A model generated the notes under the pieces. It ran no database searches. It saw only the letters and a program-made list of their open reading frames with translations, and had not been told where the DNA came from. Positions 42,091-52,200 of a stretch of DNA of 64,000 nucleotides are shown piece after piece; the first letter of the stretch is position 1, and each line of letters begins with the position of its first letter. The translations under genes were made by a program, and so were the position numbers. The DNA comes from Streptomyces sp. SN-593 (GTDB taxonomy: Bacteria; Actinomycetota; Actinomycetes; Streptomycetales; Streptomycetaceae): positions 1,619,501 through 1,683,500 of the forward strand of contig NZ_AP018365.1 of assembly GCF_016756395.1 (NCBI RefSeq). The letters are read 5' to 3'.

Positions 42091-43545
42091 TCAGGGGCGG
42101 CCGGACACCGGTCCCCGCCAGCGGTCGCGGGCGTGCGCGACCCGGAACAGGTAGTCGGCGTAGGCCTGTTCGTAGTAGGCGACGCCCGCCGGGTCCGGAT
42201 CGACCACGGCCTCGGGGGCGGTCCACCGCGCCACGTCCACCTCCCGGCCGATCGCGGCGCCGTGGGCCGCCACCCCGGCCAGCACCGCGCCGCGCGCGCC
42301 GGGTTCGGGGCCGCGCGCGACCCGTAGCGGGCGCCCCAGCACGTCGGCGAAGAGCCGCAGCCACCCGGAGGTACGGGCGCCGCCGCCGCAGACGGCCAAC
42401 TGCCCGGCGAGGCCGGCCGCTTCGAGGCAGTGCCGGGCGGCGAAGGCGATGGCCTCGCACATCGCGCGGACCAGGTCCTCGCGGGTGGCCCGCAGGTCCA
42501 GCCCGGTGAACTCGCCGCGGGCGGTGGGGTCGACGAAGGGCGCGCGCTCACCCGACGGCGACAGGTAGGGCAGCGCGGCGACGCCCCGGGCACCGCGCGG
42601 GGACGCGTCGAGCAGGTCGGAGAGCTGGTCGTGGGTCGTGCCGGTCAGCCCGAGCACCCAGTCGAGCGCCACGGTGCCGGTCATCGCCGGCAGCGCCCGC
42701 AGGTGCCGGTCCGCCCGGGCGGTGGCGAGGTGGAAGCCGACCGGGTCGCCGTCGAGGTCGACGTGCTCCACGACGACCTGGCAGGCCAGGGTGGTCCCCA
42801 CGATGAGCAGCCCGTCGCCCGGCTCGGTCACCCCGGCGCCCGTCGCACAGGCTGGCAGGTCGTAGGGGCCGCAGGTGACGGGGGTGCCGTCCGGCAGGCC
42901 CGCGGTGTGCCCGCGTGCCTGCCCGTACGGCAGGGTCGCGGCGATCGGCGCCAGCAGCCCGGCGCGGTGCTCGACGCCGAGGGCGGCGAGCGCGTCGGGG
43001 GCGTAGGTGCGGGTGCGCGGGTCGAGGAAGGGCACCGACGCGTCGGACAGGTCGGTCCCGCGCTCGCCGGTCAGCCGCAGGTGGAGGACGTCCTTGCAGC
43101 AGGCCGCAGTGGCGGCGGCGTCGAGGGCGTGCGGTTCGCGGCGGTCCAGCCAGGCGAGCAGCGGCCCGGGCGAGCCGGGGAAGAGCACGTTGCCGGTGCG
43201 GCGGTAGAGCCGGTCGGCGGTGCCGTCGGCCATCCAGCCGGCCACCAGGCCGCCGGCCCGCCCGTCCATCCAGGACATCGCGGGGCGTACGGCCCGGCCC
43301 TCGGCGTCCACCAGCCACAGGCCGTCGCCCTGCCCGGTCACGGCCACGAGCGCGGGCGGCTGCCCCTCGGTGACGGCGCCGATCACGCGGGTGGCGGCGC
43401 GCACCACTTCCTCGACGTCCTGCTCGACCGCCTCGCCGCGGCCGCCGAGCGCGATGGGGACCGATTCGACGCGCAGGGTCGTGCCGTCATCGGCGAAGGC
43501 CGCCGCCTTGGCGACGGATGTTCCCATGTCCAGTCCGACGAACAC
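42091..43545 (-). CDS. FGGY-family carbohydrate kinase (erythritol-kinase-like branch)
   Basis: A 484-residue cytoplasmic sugar kinase. Starts at GTG 43545 behind GAAGGGA. Markers: VGLDMGTSVAKAAAFADDG (phosphate-1), AVTGQGDGLWLVDAEG, CCKDVLHLRLTGERGTDLSD, LPYLSPSGERAPFVDPTARG and AVCGGGARTSGWLRLFADVL (adenosine motif). The GQGDGLWL and CKDVLHLRLTGER forms are closest, from memory, to EryA-type kinases, but FGGY specificity is hard to read from motifs. It is downstream of the hydroxyacid dehydrogenase and DeoR genes on the same strand, separated by 181 bases, so it may or may not be in their operon. Confidence 0.9.
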   Translation of the reverse strand: MFVGLDMGTSVAKAAAFADDGTTLRVESVPIALGGRGEAVEQDVEEVVRAATRVIGAVTEGQPPALVAVTGQGDGLWLVDAEGRAVRPAMSWMDGRAGGLVAGWMADGTADRLYRRTGNVLFPGSPGPLLAWLDRREPHALDAAATAACCKDVLHLRLTGERGTDLSDASVPFLDPRTRTYAPDALAALGVEHRAGLLAPIAATLPYGQARGHTAGLPDGTPVTCGPYDLPACATGAGVTEPGDGLLIVGTTLACQVVVEHVDLDGDPVGFHLATARADRHLRALPAMTGTVALDWVLGLTGTTHDQLSDLLDASPRGARGVAALPYLSPSGERAPFVDPTARGEFTGLDLRATREDLVRAMCEAIAFAARHCLEAAGLAGQLAVCGGGARTSGWLRLFADVLGRPLRVARGPEPGARGAVLAGVAAHGAAIGREVDVARWTAPEAVVDPDPAGVAYYEQAYADYLFRVAHARDRWRGPVSGRP

Positions 43546-43726
43546 CGTGTGTCCCTTCCCTCGGCTGGAAGGCCCCCGACACGGCGGCCTTCGGCGGAAT
43601 CAGCCGCACAGGACGCGAACGCCACGTGCGGGAGGTGCGGAGGAGCGAGCCGCCGCCGCACCGGTCCGGGGCGGCGGCTGGGGCGGGGGCTTGGGCTGGT
43701 GGGGCGGGGCGGGGCGGGGGCGGAGC

Positions 43727-44743
43727 CTAGGCGACGCGGTGGGCGAGCGGCTCGCCGCGCAGGAAGCGCCCCACCTCCGCCGCCGCGATCCGCGCCGCGT
43801 TGTGCGCGACGGAGGTGTTGGCGCCCGCCAGGTGCGGCGTCATGACCAGCCGGGGCGCGGACCGCAGCCGCGAGTGCGGCGGCGGGGGCTCCACCGCGAA
43901 CACGTCGAGCCCGGCGGCCGCCAGCCGCCCGGACTCCAGGGCCTCGCAGAGCGCGTCCTCGTCCAGCAGCGCGCCGCGCGCGCAGTTGACGACGACCGCG
44001 CCGTCCGGCAGCAGCGCCAGCTCCCGGGCACCGAGCAGTCCCCTGGTCTCCGGCGTCAGCCGCGCGTGCAGCGACACCACGTCGGAGCCGCGCAGGAGGG
44101 CGTCGAGGTCGGCGACGGGCTCGCCGGACGCGCGCAGCACCCGCTCGTCGGCGTACGGGTCGTACACCCGCACGCGGGCGCCGAGGGCGGTCAGGGCGCG
44201 CGCCACCCGGCTGCCGACCGCGCCGCAGCCGACGAGCCCGACGTTCGCGCCGTCGAGGCCGGGGCCGCAGTTGTCGTAGGTGTAGTACTCGCCGGCCCAG
44301 CGCCCGGCGGCCAGCGCGGCGGACGTCTCGGGGATGCGGCGCATCGCCGCCAGCATCATCCCGACGGTGTACTCGGCGGTGGCGGCGGCGTTCCGCCCGG
44401 GGGCGTTGCAGACCTGGACGCCCCGCTCCTTCGCAGCGTCCAGGTTGACGTTGACCGGGCCGCCGCGGCCGATGACCACCAGCCGCAGGTCGGGGGCGCC
44501 GTCGAGGATCCTGCGGGTCACCGGCCCCATCTGGGTGACGCAGACCTGGGCCCCGTCCAGCGCGGCGAGCATCGTGTCCTCGTCGCCCGACGCCTCGTCG
44601 ACCTCGGCGACCGGGCCGAACGGGGTCAGCGGCCACGGCAGCCGCAGCCGCTCGACGTGGTGCTGGGCGCCGATCTCGGCCGCCAGTTCCCGGGCGAACA
44701 GGTCGGGCGCGACGAAGTGGTCGCCCGCTGCGAGGATTCTCAT
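43727..44743 (-). CDS. D-2-hydroxyacid dehydrogenase (phosphoglycerate-dehydrogenase-like)
   Basis: A 338-residue NAD-dependent oxidoreductase. Nucleotide-binding loop VGLVGCGAVGSRVARAL, catalytic Arg in NCARGALLDEDAL, Glu in the following segment, and His in TPHLAGAN. Substrate-side phrases: VIGRGGPVNVNLDAAKERG and NAPGRNAAATAEYTVGMMLA. ATG 44743 has GGAG 8 bases upstream. It begins 13 bases after the DeoR gene stop, indicating an operon. Clustered with two FGGY kinases, it probably acts on a sugar acid or on a 2-keto or 2-hydroxy sugar-acid phosphate rather than 3-phosphoglycerate. This is inference. Confidence 0.92.
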   Translation of the reverse strand: MRILAAGDHFVAPDLFARELAAEIGAQHHVERLRLPWPLTPFGPVAEVDEASGDEDTMLAALDGAQVCVTQMGPVTRRILDGAPDLRLVVIGRGGPVNVNLDAAKERGVQVCNAPGRNAAATAEYTVGMMLAAMRRIPETSAALAAGRWAGEYYTYDNCGPGLDGANVGLVGCGAVGSRVARALTALGARVRVYDPYADERVLRASGEPVADLDALLRGSDVVSLHARLTPETRGLLGARELALLPDGAVVVNCARGALLDEDALCEALESGRLAAAGLDVFAVEPPPPHSRLRSAPRLVMTPHLAGANTSVAHNAARIAAAEVGRFLRGEPLAHRVA

Positions 44744-44756
44744 GGCCGGGTCTCCT

Positions 44757-45548
44757 TCATGCTCCGGTCGGAGCGATCTCGTAGGGGACGCCGCTCTCGT
44801 CGAGGGAGCGCAGGACGTCGGGCGGGGTGCGGTCGTCGATGACGACGAGGTCGAAGGTGCTCAGCGGGGCCAGCCGGTGCAGGGCGGTGCGCCCCAGCTT
44901 GGAGTGGTCGATCATCAGGACGCTGCGGTCGGCCGCCTTCAGCATCGCCCGCTTGACCGCGACGATGCGCTGCTCCTGGTGGTAGGCGTGGTTGCCGTAC
45001 ACCGACGAGGTGGACACGAAGCAGAGGTCCACCCGCAGCGCCTCGACCGCCTCCACGCAGGGCACGCCGAGGAAGGAGTCGTGCAGCCGGTCGTAGTCGC
45101 CGCCCAGGGCCATCAGGTGCAGCCCGCGCTCGTCGGAGAGCAGGTTGAGCACTTCGAGGAAGTTGGTGACCACGGTCAGCGGTTCCACGCCGGGCAGCAG
45201 CCGGGCCAGTTCCAGGGCGGTGGTGGAGTCGTCGACCATCACGGACATGCCGGGTTCGACGAGTGCGGCCGCCTTCGCCGCGACGGCCTCCTTCTCGGCC
45301 CGCATGGTCTTCTTGCGGAACGCCACGTTGCTCTCGAACACGCCGGACGGCTGGACGGTGACCCCGCCGCGGAACTTGCGCAGGATGCCCTCCCGCTCCA
45401 GTTCGTCGATGTCGCGGTAGATGGTCATCAGACTCACCCCGAACCGCTCGGCCAGGTCGGACGCGGAGACCGAGCCCTCGGCCAGCACGTGGTCCGACAG
45501 CTCGCGTCGGCGCTGGGAGGGCCCCCGGCGGTTCTTGTCCTGTGACAT
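44757..45548 (-). CDS. DeoR/GlpR-family transcriptional regulator
   Basis: A 263-residue repressor type. The DeoR helix-turn-helix is at about 13-70 (VSASDLAERFGVSLMTIYRD; LRKFRGGVTV). The effector domain has VDDSTTALELARLLPG and LMIDHSKLGRTAL, the sugar-phosphate isomerase-like fold that binds phosphorylated sugars. ATG 45548 is chosen; upstream extension would cross the promoter. Inferred role: repress both its own operon (dehydrogenase, perhaps kinase) and the divergent kinase/phosphatase operon until a sugar phosphate made by one of the kinases appears. Confidence 0.92.
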   Translation of the reverse strand: MSQDKNRRGPSQRRRELSDHVLAEGSVSASDLAERFGVSLMTIYRDIDELEREGILRKFRGGVTVQPSGVFESNVAFRKKTMRAEKEAVAAKAAALVEPGMSVMVDDSTTALELARLLPGVEPLTVVTNFLEVLNLLSDERGLHLMALGGDYDRLHDSFLGVPCVEAVEALRVDLCFVSTSSVYGNHAYHQEQRIVAVKRAMLKAADRSVLMIDHSKLGRTALHRLAPLSTFDLVVIDDRTPPDVLRSLDESGVPYEIAPTGA

Positions 45549-45581
45549 CCCTGCGGTCCCGTTCCGATCCGTCGACCGACC

Positions 45582-45608
45582 ATAACAGTCTGCGTTGTGG
45601 ATATAACA
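45582..45608. promoter_or_regulatory. Candidate DeoR operator (spaced direct repeat)
   Basis: ATAACA occurs at 45582-45587 and 45603-45608, exactly 21 bases (two helical turns) apart in an AT-richer pocket of the 283-base divergent region. Read leftward, the first copy is TGTTAT, a possible -10 for deoR. A rightward TAGCGT (45622-45627) could be the -10 of the kinase operon, without a good -35. Confidence 0.4.
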
Positions 45609-45831
45609 TTCCTGACTGAGGTAGCGTTCGGCAGTGTTCACCACGTGCGGCGGCCGGGTCAACCCGTCGAGCGGTCCGCCGGATCGCCTCTCACCAGGTG
45701 GGAGGCGGGATACCGTCCCTTACGGACGGTGCGGGCGGGCGCGGGACCCGACTGTGGTCGGGGTGTGAAAACCCCGGGGTGCGCCCAGCCCGCCGCGGCC
45801 ACCGGACGACGAGTGAGAGGACCGCAGCCCC

Positions 45832-47337
45832 GTGACGGACACCTCCGCGCAGGACCTGTGGGTGGGGATCGACCTCGGGACGCAGGGCGTGCGCGCCCTC
45901 GCCGTGACGGGCGACGGCCGGCTGCTCGGCCGCGGCTCCGCTCCGCTGGCCGGCCACCGCGACGGCGACCGGCACGAGCAGTTCCCGTCCGACTGGTGGG
46001 AGGGCGCCTGCGCCGCGCTGCGCGAGGCGCTGCGCGCCGTGCGGCCCGCCCGGGTGCGGGGTGTGGCGGTCTGCGCCACCTCCGGGACGGTGCTGCTCAC
46101 CGACGCCGGCGGCACCCCGCTGACCCCCGCGCTGATGTACGACGACGGCCGGGCGGCCGCCGAGGCGCGCACCGCGCAGGAGGCCGGCGCCGACGTGTGG
46201 GACGCGCTCGGCTACCGCATCCAGCCGAGCTGGGCGCTGGCGAAGCTGCTCTGGCTGGTCCGCCGGGCGGACGGCGGGGCGGGGGCGCTGCGCGGCGCCC
46301 GGGTCTGCCACCAGGCGGACTTCGTGACCACCCGGCTGGTCGGGCGGCCGGTGCCCACCGACTCCAGCCACGCCCTCAAGACCGGGTACGACCTGCGCGG
46401 CGGCGGCTGGCCGCACGCGGTCCACGACGAACTCGGGCTGGCCGCACTGGACTTCCCGGCGGTGGTGGCACCCGGCAGCGTGCTCGGCACCGTGTGCGCG
46501 CGGGCGGCGGCCGTCACCGGGCTGGCCGAGGGCACCCCGGTCGTCGCCGGCATGACCGACGGGTGCGCGGCCCAACTCGGCTCCGGGGCCTGGGACATCG
46601 GGCAGTGGAACAGCGTGCTCGGCACCACCCTGGTGCTCAAGGGCGTCACCGCACGGCCGCTCACCGACCCGGCCGGGGTGCTGTACAACCACCGCGCGGC
46701 GGACGGCAACTGGCTGCCGGGGGGCGCCTCCAGCGTCGGCGCGGGCGCGCTGGCCAGGGCCTTCCCCGGGGCGGACCTGGCCCGGCTGGACCGCGCCGCC
46801 GCGGCCCACGAACCGTCGGGCGTGCTGTCCTATCCGCTGGTCTCGCGCGGCGAGCGCTTCCCCTTCCTCGCACCCGACGCCGAGCCCTTCACCCTGGGCA
46901 CCCCGGCCGGCGACGGCGACCTGCACGCCTCGCTCCTCCAGGGCGTCGCCCACGTGGAGCGGCTGTGCCTGGCGTACGTCCGGCAGCTCGGCGCGCGGAT
47001 CGAGGGTCCGGTGGCCTTCACCGGGGGCGCGACCGGCAGCGCGTACTGGAACCAGTTGCGCGCCGACGTGCTGGGCCGTCAGGCGGTGGTCCCCGAACAC
47101 GCCGACCCGGCGCTGGGGATGGCGGTGCTCGCCGCGCACGGCGTCGGTCCGGCCGACGGCGCGGGGCCCGCGGCGTGGTCGGACCTGCGGCCGATGGTGC
47201 GGGTCCGTACGACACTCGACCCGCGGCCCGAGGTGAGCCGGCGCTTCGACGAGCCCTTCGTGGCGCTCGTGGACGCCTGGGAGCGGCGCGGCTGGCTCCC
47301 CGCACCGACGGCCGCCTACGCACGGGAGCACGGATGA
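45832..47337 (+). CDS. FGGY-family carbohydrate kinase (ribulokinase/xylulokinase-like)
   Basis: A 501-residue sugar kinase distinct from the one at 42091. GTG 45832 has AGAGGA about 11 bases upstream. Markers: VGIDLGTQGVRALAVTGDGR, CHQADFVTTRLVGRPVPTDS, GMTDGCAAQLGSGAWDIGQW and AFTGGATGSAYWNQLRADVL. The LGTQG start and TDSSHALKTGYDL segment recall the cyanobacterial/plant kinases that phosphorylate D-ribulose, but specificity is uncertain. Its stop overlaps the histidine phosphatase gene by four bases, a tight two-gene unit divergent from deoR. Confidence 0.9.
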   Translation: MTDTSAQDLWVGIDLGTQGVRALAVTGDGRLLGRGSAPLAGHRDGDRHEQFPSDWWEGACAALREALRAVRPARVRGVAVCATSGTVLLTDAGGTPLTPALMYDDGRAAAEARTAQEAGADVWDALGYRIQPSWALAKLLWLVRRADGGAGALRGARVCHQADFVTTRLVGRPVPTDSSHALKTGYDLRGGGWPHAVHDELGLAALDFPAVVAPGSVLGTVCARAAAVTGLAEGTPVVAGMTDGCAAQLGSGAWDIGQWNSVLGTTLVLKGVTARPLTDPAGVLYNHRAADGNWLPGGASSVGAGALARAFPGADLARLDRAAAAHEPSGVLSYPLVSRGERFPFLAPDAEPFTLGTPAGDGDLHASLLQGVAHVERLCLAYVRQLGARIEGPVAFTGGATGSAYWNQLRADVLGRQAVVPEHADPALGMAVLAAHGVGPADGAGPAAWSDLRPMVRVRTTLDPRPEVSRRFDEPFVALVDAWERRGWLPAPTAAYAREHG

Positions 47338-47960
47338 CCGACACCCCTTCCTCCGGGGCCGCGACCCTCTTCCTCGCCCGGCACGGCGAGACCGTCTGGC
47401 ACGAGGAGAACCGCTACACCGGGGTCAGCGACATCGCGCTCACCCCGCGGGGGCTCGACCAGGCCGAGGCGCTGGGCGCCTGGGCGGCCGGGGCCGGTCT
47501 CGACGCCGTCGTCACCTCCCCGCTGTCGCGCGCCCGCCGCACGGCGGAGCCCGCGGCGCGCGCCACCGGGATCGCGCCCGACGTCGAACCGGGCCTGAAG
47601 GAGGTGGACTTCGGGATCGCCGAGGGGCGCACCCTGGACGAGCTGCGCGCCTCCCACCCCGAGGCCGCCGCCGCCTTCCTCGCCAACCCCGCCGCCCATC
47701 CCTTCCCCGCCGGGGAGGACCCCTTCACGGCCGCGGCGCGCGGGGCGGCCGCGCTGCACCGGGTGGCCGCCGCCCGTCCCGGCCGGCGCGTGCTCGTGGT
47801 CGCCCACAACACGCTCTTCCGGCTGGTCCTCTGCCACCTGCTCGGCATCCCCGAGAGCCGCTACCGCCAGGTCTTCCCGGCGCTGCGCAACTGCGCGACC
47901 ACCGAGGTACGGCTGTCGCGCGCGGGGGCCGCCCTGCTCAGCCTCAACGTCCCCACCTGA
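47334..47960 (+). CDS. Histidine phosphatase family protein (phosphoglycerate-mutase-like)
   Basis: A 208-residue cytoplasmic phosphatase. Catalytic motif LARHGETVWHEENRYTG with His in RHG, second Arg in SPLSRARRTAEP, acidic EVDFGIAEGRTLDEL, and the late His in VVAHNTLFRLVLCHLL. ATG 47334 sits inside the kinase stop (ATGA overlap). Coupling of a sugar kinase with a phosphatase is unusual; it could recycle a phosphorylated intermediate or clear a dead-end sugar phosphate. Substrate is unknown. Confidence 0.93.
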   Translation: MTDTPSSGAATLFLARHGETVWHEENRYTGVSDIALTPRGLDQAEALGAWAAGAGLDAVVTSPLSRARRTAEPAARATGIAPDVEPGLKEVDFGIAEGRTLDELRASHPEAAAAFLANPAAHPFPAGEDPFTAAARGAAALHRVAAARPGRRVLVVAHNTLFRLVLCHLLGIPESRYRQVFPALRNCATTEVRLSRAGAALLSLNVPT

Positions 47961-48044
47961 CCGGCGGCCCCGCACGGCGGCCACCCCGGGTGGGCCCGCA
48001 GGCCGCCACGGCCGCCCGTGCACCCGCCCGTCCCGTCCGGCGGA

Positions 48045-48074
48045 GGGACGGGACGGGACGGGACGGGACGGGAC
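48045..48074. repeat. Six copies of GGGAC in tandem
   Basis: The pentamer GGGAC is repeated six times without interruption in the gap between the phosphatase gene and dapD. A simple-sequence tract; no function evident. Confidence 0.95.
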
Positions 48075-48114
48075 GATGGGAGACGGTGCCGCCCCGCACC
48101 CCGGCCCCGAACGT

Positions 48115-48135
48115 CGGCCCCGCGCCCCGGGGCCG
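48115..48135. terminator. Hairpin between convergent phosphatase and dapD genes
   Basis: CGGCCCC (48115-48121) and GGGGCCG (48129-48135) form a 7-bp stem with a 7-base loop, 26 bases beyond the dapD stop. It could serve both directions. Confidence 0.5.
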
Positions 48136-48160
48136 AACCCCGAGGCCCTTGGGACCGAAC

Positions 48161-49138
48161 CTAGTTGTGGGAGTGCAGGGCCGCGTTCAGGCCGCCCCAG
48201 GACCCGGTGCGCTGGAGGACCTCCACCTTTCCGGTGGTGGAGTTGCGGCGGAAGAGGAGGTTGTCGGCGCCGGACAGTTCGACCGCCTTGACGATCTGGC
48301 CGTCCGGGAGCGTGACCCGGGTGCCCGCGGTGACGTAGAGCCCGGCCTCGATCACGCAGTCGTCGCCGAGGGCGATCCCGAGCCCGGACTCCGCCCCGAG
48401 CAGGCAGCGCTGCCCGACCGCGACGCGCTGGGTGCCGCCGCCGGAGAGCGTGCCCATGATCGAGGCGCCGCCGCCGACGTCGGAGCCGTCGCCGATCACC
48501 ACGCCCTGCGAGATGCGGCCCTCGACCATGGAGGTGCCCAGCGTGCCGGCGTTGAAGTTGCAGAAGCCCTCGTGCATCACCGTGGTGCCGGCCGCGAGGT
48601 GGGCGCCGAGCCGGACCCGCCCGGCGTCCGCGATCCGTACGCCCGCGGGAGCCACGTAGTCCGTCATGCGCGGGAACTTGTCCACGCCGAACACGCTCAG
48701 GTGGGTGCCCTCCGCCCGCGCGGCGAGCCGGGTCCGCTCCAGGCCCGCCACCGGCACCGGCCCCAGCGAGGTCCACGCCACGTTCGCGAGCAGCCCGAAG
48801 ACGCCGTCGAGGTTCAGCTCGTTCGGACGCACCAGGCGGTGGCTGAGCAGGTGCAGCCGCAGGTACACGTCGTGCGTGTCGAGCGGCTTGTCGTCGAGCG
48901 AGCCGATCACCGTGCGGACCGCGACGACCCGCACGCCCCGGCGCGGGTCGGGGCCCAGGGCCTTCGGCGCGGCCGCGCCCAGCAACTGTGCGGCGCGCTC
49001 CTCGGTGAGGTGCTCGGTCCCCGCGGGGCCGGGCTGCCCGGACAGCTCCGGGGCGGGGTACCAGGTGTCCAGGACGGTGCCGTCGTCGGCGACGGTGGCG
49101 AGGCCGGCGGCCGCGGCACCAGGGCGGATGTCAGTCAT
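48161..49138 (-). CDS. dapD: 2,3,4,5-tetrahydropyridine-2,6-dicarboxylate N-succinyltransferase
   Basis: A 325-residue cytoplasmic enzyme of the succinylase branch of lysine and diaminopimelate synthesis. It has the left-handed beta-helix hexapeptide pattern ([40 protein letters not shown]) and the actinobacterial DapD phrases [17 protein letters not shown] and [20 protein letters not shown] 49138 is used because a TAGCGT -10 lies seven bases upstream, fitting a leaderless message; the GTG three codons earlier is less likely. A housekeeping gene, unrelated to the glycan genes on both sides. Confidence 0.95.
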   Translation of the reverse strand: MTDIRPGAAAAGLATVADDGTVLDTWYPAPELSGQPGPAGTEHLTEERAAQLLGAAAPKALGPDPRRGVRVVAVRTVIGSLDDKPLDTHDVYLRLHLLSHRLVRPNELNLDGVFGLLANVAWTSLGPVPVAGLERTRLAARAEGTHLSVFGVDKFPRMTDYVAPAGVRIADAGRVRLGAHLAAGTTVMHEGFCNFNAGTLGTSMVEGRISQGVVIGDGSDVGGGASIMGTLSGGGTQRVAVGQRCLLGAESGLGIALGDDCVIEAGLYVTAGTRVTLPDGQIVKAVELSGADNLLFRRNSTTGKVEVLQRTGSWGGLNAALHSHN

Positions 49139-49145
49139 GCCCAGC

Positions 49146-49151
49146 ACGCTA
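49146..49151 (-). promoter_or_regulatory. Leaderless promoter -10 (TAGCGT) for dapD
   Basis: TAGCGT on the minus strand is seven bases from the ATG at 49138. No ribosome site is present. Confidence 0.5.
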
Positions 49152-49282
49152 GCGGGTCGCCGCGAGGCGGGGCGAACCCGCCCGGCCGCCCGGCCCCGTC
49201 GGAACGGGACCCGACGGGGCCGGGGCGGGTCGGTACCGGGGCGGAGCGGGGCCGGGGCGGGCCGGAGGGGTCGCCCGGCGGG

Positions 49283-52200
49283 TCAGCCGTCCGTGACCGT
49301 GAAGGTGTAGTCGCCGGAGCCGACGGTCATCGTCAGGGTTCCGCCGCTCGCCTCCCCCACGGTGACCCCCGGGTCGGACTGGGCGGTCCGGCCCGGCGCG
49401 TGGAGGGTCCGGCCGTTCTCGCGGACGGTGGAAGCCGTCCCCCCGAGCAGCGGGAGCCGGACCGTCGCGGTGCTGCCGACGGGGACGACGGCGTGGTAGG
49501 TGAGGTCGTCGCCGTGCCGCTGCCAGGAGCTCTCGACGGTGCCGCGCACGGTCTGCTGGGTGGCCGAGACGTGCGTGAGGTCGCCGACCACGCTGGGCGC
49601 GAGCGTGAGGTCGCCGTAGCCCGCGCCGGCGCCGGTGGCCTGCCCGCCGGGCTGGATGCCGGCGAGCTGCTGGTAGAACCACTGCCCGATCGAGCCGCCG
49701 AGCCCGATGTGGTCCTTCGACGAGGTGCCGTCGGGCGCCGAGGAGTCCGGCCACTTCTCCCAGATCGTGCCGGGCCCCTGGTCGACCATGTACCCGAAGC
49801 TCGGGTAGTCCTCGCGCTCGGCGAGGGCGAGCGCGACGTCGTTGCGGCCGTACGCGCCGAGCGCCTGGTAGACGTACGTGGTGCCGACGAAACCGGTGGT
49901 GACGTGGTCGTCGTGCGCGGTGATGTCCTGGACGAGCCTGTCGAGGGTGGACTGCTCGTAGCCGGCCGGGACGAGGCCGAGCACGAGCGGCATCGCGTAG
50001 GACAGTTGCGAGCCGTTGCCGAACACGCCGGTGGCGGGGTCGAAGTAGCGCGACAGGAAGCCGGTCCTCACCTGGTCGGCGACCGCGTCGTAGTGCGCCG
50101 CGTCGGCGGTCCTGCCGAGCACCGCGGCCATCTTCGCCAGCAGGGACGCGTCGAGGTAGGAGAAGGCGGTCTGGAAGTAGTCGTGCGGGGTGCTGACCGT
50201 GGACAGCCAGTCGTCGCCCCAGGAGGTCGGGGAGGCGACCACCACGTGGTCGGCGTCGCTGATCGTGGCGAGGTAGTCCACCCACGCCTTGACCTGCGCG
50301 TAGTTGGCGGCGATCGGCCGCGGGTCGCCGTACTGCGTGTAGGTGTCCCAGACGATCTGCGGGTAGGCGCTGCCCCAGGCCGGGTCGGTGGCCCAGGCGC
50401 CCTGCCCGCCGTTGGCCGGTGCCACCGAGGGGATGCTGCCGTCGGCGTTGGCGCTGGTGGAGATGTCGCCGAGCCACTTGGCGTAGAACGCCTGCATGTC
50501 GTAGTTGCTCATCGCCTCCTGGTCGCTGTCGCCCGCGTCGCCGAGCCAGCCGTGCCGCTCGCGGGTCGGGCAGTCCATCGGGATGGACTCCAGGTCGTTG
50601 AGCTGGGTCTGCGCGACGGCGTCCTGGATCTTGTCGAGCAGCGGGTCGGAGGTGCTGAACCGCCCGGTGGTGGCCACGTCGGAGTGCACGACCTGCGCGG
50701 TCACGGTCACCTTCGCGTCGTCGGGCAGGCCGGTCAGCTCCGCGTAGCGGAAGCCGGCGTAGGTGAAGTGCGGCGCGTAGCTCTCGGTGCCGGAGCCGGC
50801 GAAGGTGTAGTGGTCGGTCTGCCGTGGCGGGTCGGCGGCGGAGAAGCTGATGTTGGAGGTCGTCACCCGGCCGTTCGCGTCCAGGATCTCGCCCTGGGTG
50901 ACGGTGGCGGTGGTGCCGGCCGGTTCGGCGGCCGCGAGGGTGATGCGGCCGGTGCGGTTCTGGCCGAAGTCGTAGACGCGCACGCCGTCGGCGGGGCGGG
51001 TCTCCTTGACCGGGTCGAGGGTCTGGACGACGCGGGTCGGCGGGGAGGTGTCGGCCTGGAGCGCGGTCATGGTGTCGTAGCCGGTGGCGGGACGGGCGCC
51101 GTAGACGCCGAGTTCGGCCAGCCGGAAGGTGCAGCCGGCGCTGGTGCAGGGCAGCTTGGTGGCGGTGACCCGGACGTAGCGGGCGGTGGTGTCGGTGGTG
51201 AGGGTCACCGGCGTGGTGCCGGGGCTCGGCTGGTCGGCGCCGGTGCGGTCCACGACCGTGGTGGCGGTGGCGAACGTCGGGTCGTCGCTGACCTCGACCT
51301 TGTAGCGGACGGGGAAGCCGGCGGCGATCAGGTCGCCGGAGGTGTCGTTGGTGGGGCGCGCCGGGAAGAGCGTGAGGGTCCGCAGCGGCTGCTCCGAACC
51401 GAGGTCGGTCTGCACCCACTTGGTGGTGTCCGGGGTCGTCTCGATCTTCGAGTGGTAGCCCTCGGAGGCATCGGTGGAGTTGTCGGTCCCGTCGGTGAGC
51501 GCGGCCGGCGACCAGCCCGCGGTGGTCGTGGTGTCCAGCGCGGTGACCGGTCTCCCCTGGGCCAGGCTCACCGGGTGCGCGACCGGGAAGAGCGCGTGCA
51601 CGGCCGTCCACCCGGTGTCGTCGTGGCCGGGGGCGTCCCAACCGGGCGCCGCCTTGCGGGCGTCGTAGGTCTCGCCGTACCAGAAGTCGTCGCCGGTCAC
51701 CGGGCCGGCGGTGGTCCGCCAGGACGGGCCGGTGCCGAAGGTTGCGGTGGAGCCGTCGGTGTAGGTGATGTCGAGTTGGGCGGTGAAGACCGGCTGGCCG
51801 CCGTACTGGCCCCGGCCCGCCATGAACCCCAGCGTGTTCGCGCCCCGGCGCAGTTGCGCGGTGACGTCCAGGTCGCGGTAGAGCACGCGCGCGTCGTAGT
51901 CGGTGACCGAGGAGTCCAGGACCTCCGACGGCTGCACGAGGGCGCCGTTCAGGTGGGGTTCCACGATGCCCTGCGCGCCGAAGTACAGGCGTGCCCGGGC
52001 GACGGGCCGGGTGACCTGGAAGTCGCCGCGGGTGAGGGCGCCGTCGTCTGCGCGCAGCCACCAGGACGACCAGTCGGTGGCGGCGGGCAGCCCGGTGTCG
52101 AAGGTGGCCGGCGCCGACCAGGCGGACGCGGCGCCCTCCTTGTTCCAGGTCCTGACGGTCCAGGTGTACGTCCGGTCCGCGACGAGCGCGGGGCCGGTGT

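Noticed and set aside
43546..43726. Possible small gene between the hydroxyacid dehydrogenase and FGGY kinase genes.
   Set aside because: The stretch is a GC-rich repetitive spacer (GGGGC-type runs and a weak CCGCCGC/GCGGCGG hairpin) with no frame having both start signal and sensible protein.
48045..48074. GGGAC tandem repeat as a possible CRISPR or regulatory array.
   Set aside because: Units are contiguous pentamers with no spacers; a simple-sequence tract. No cas gene is in the window.
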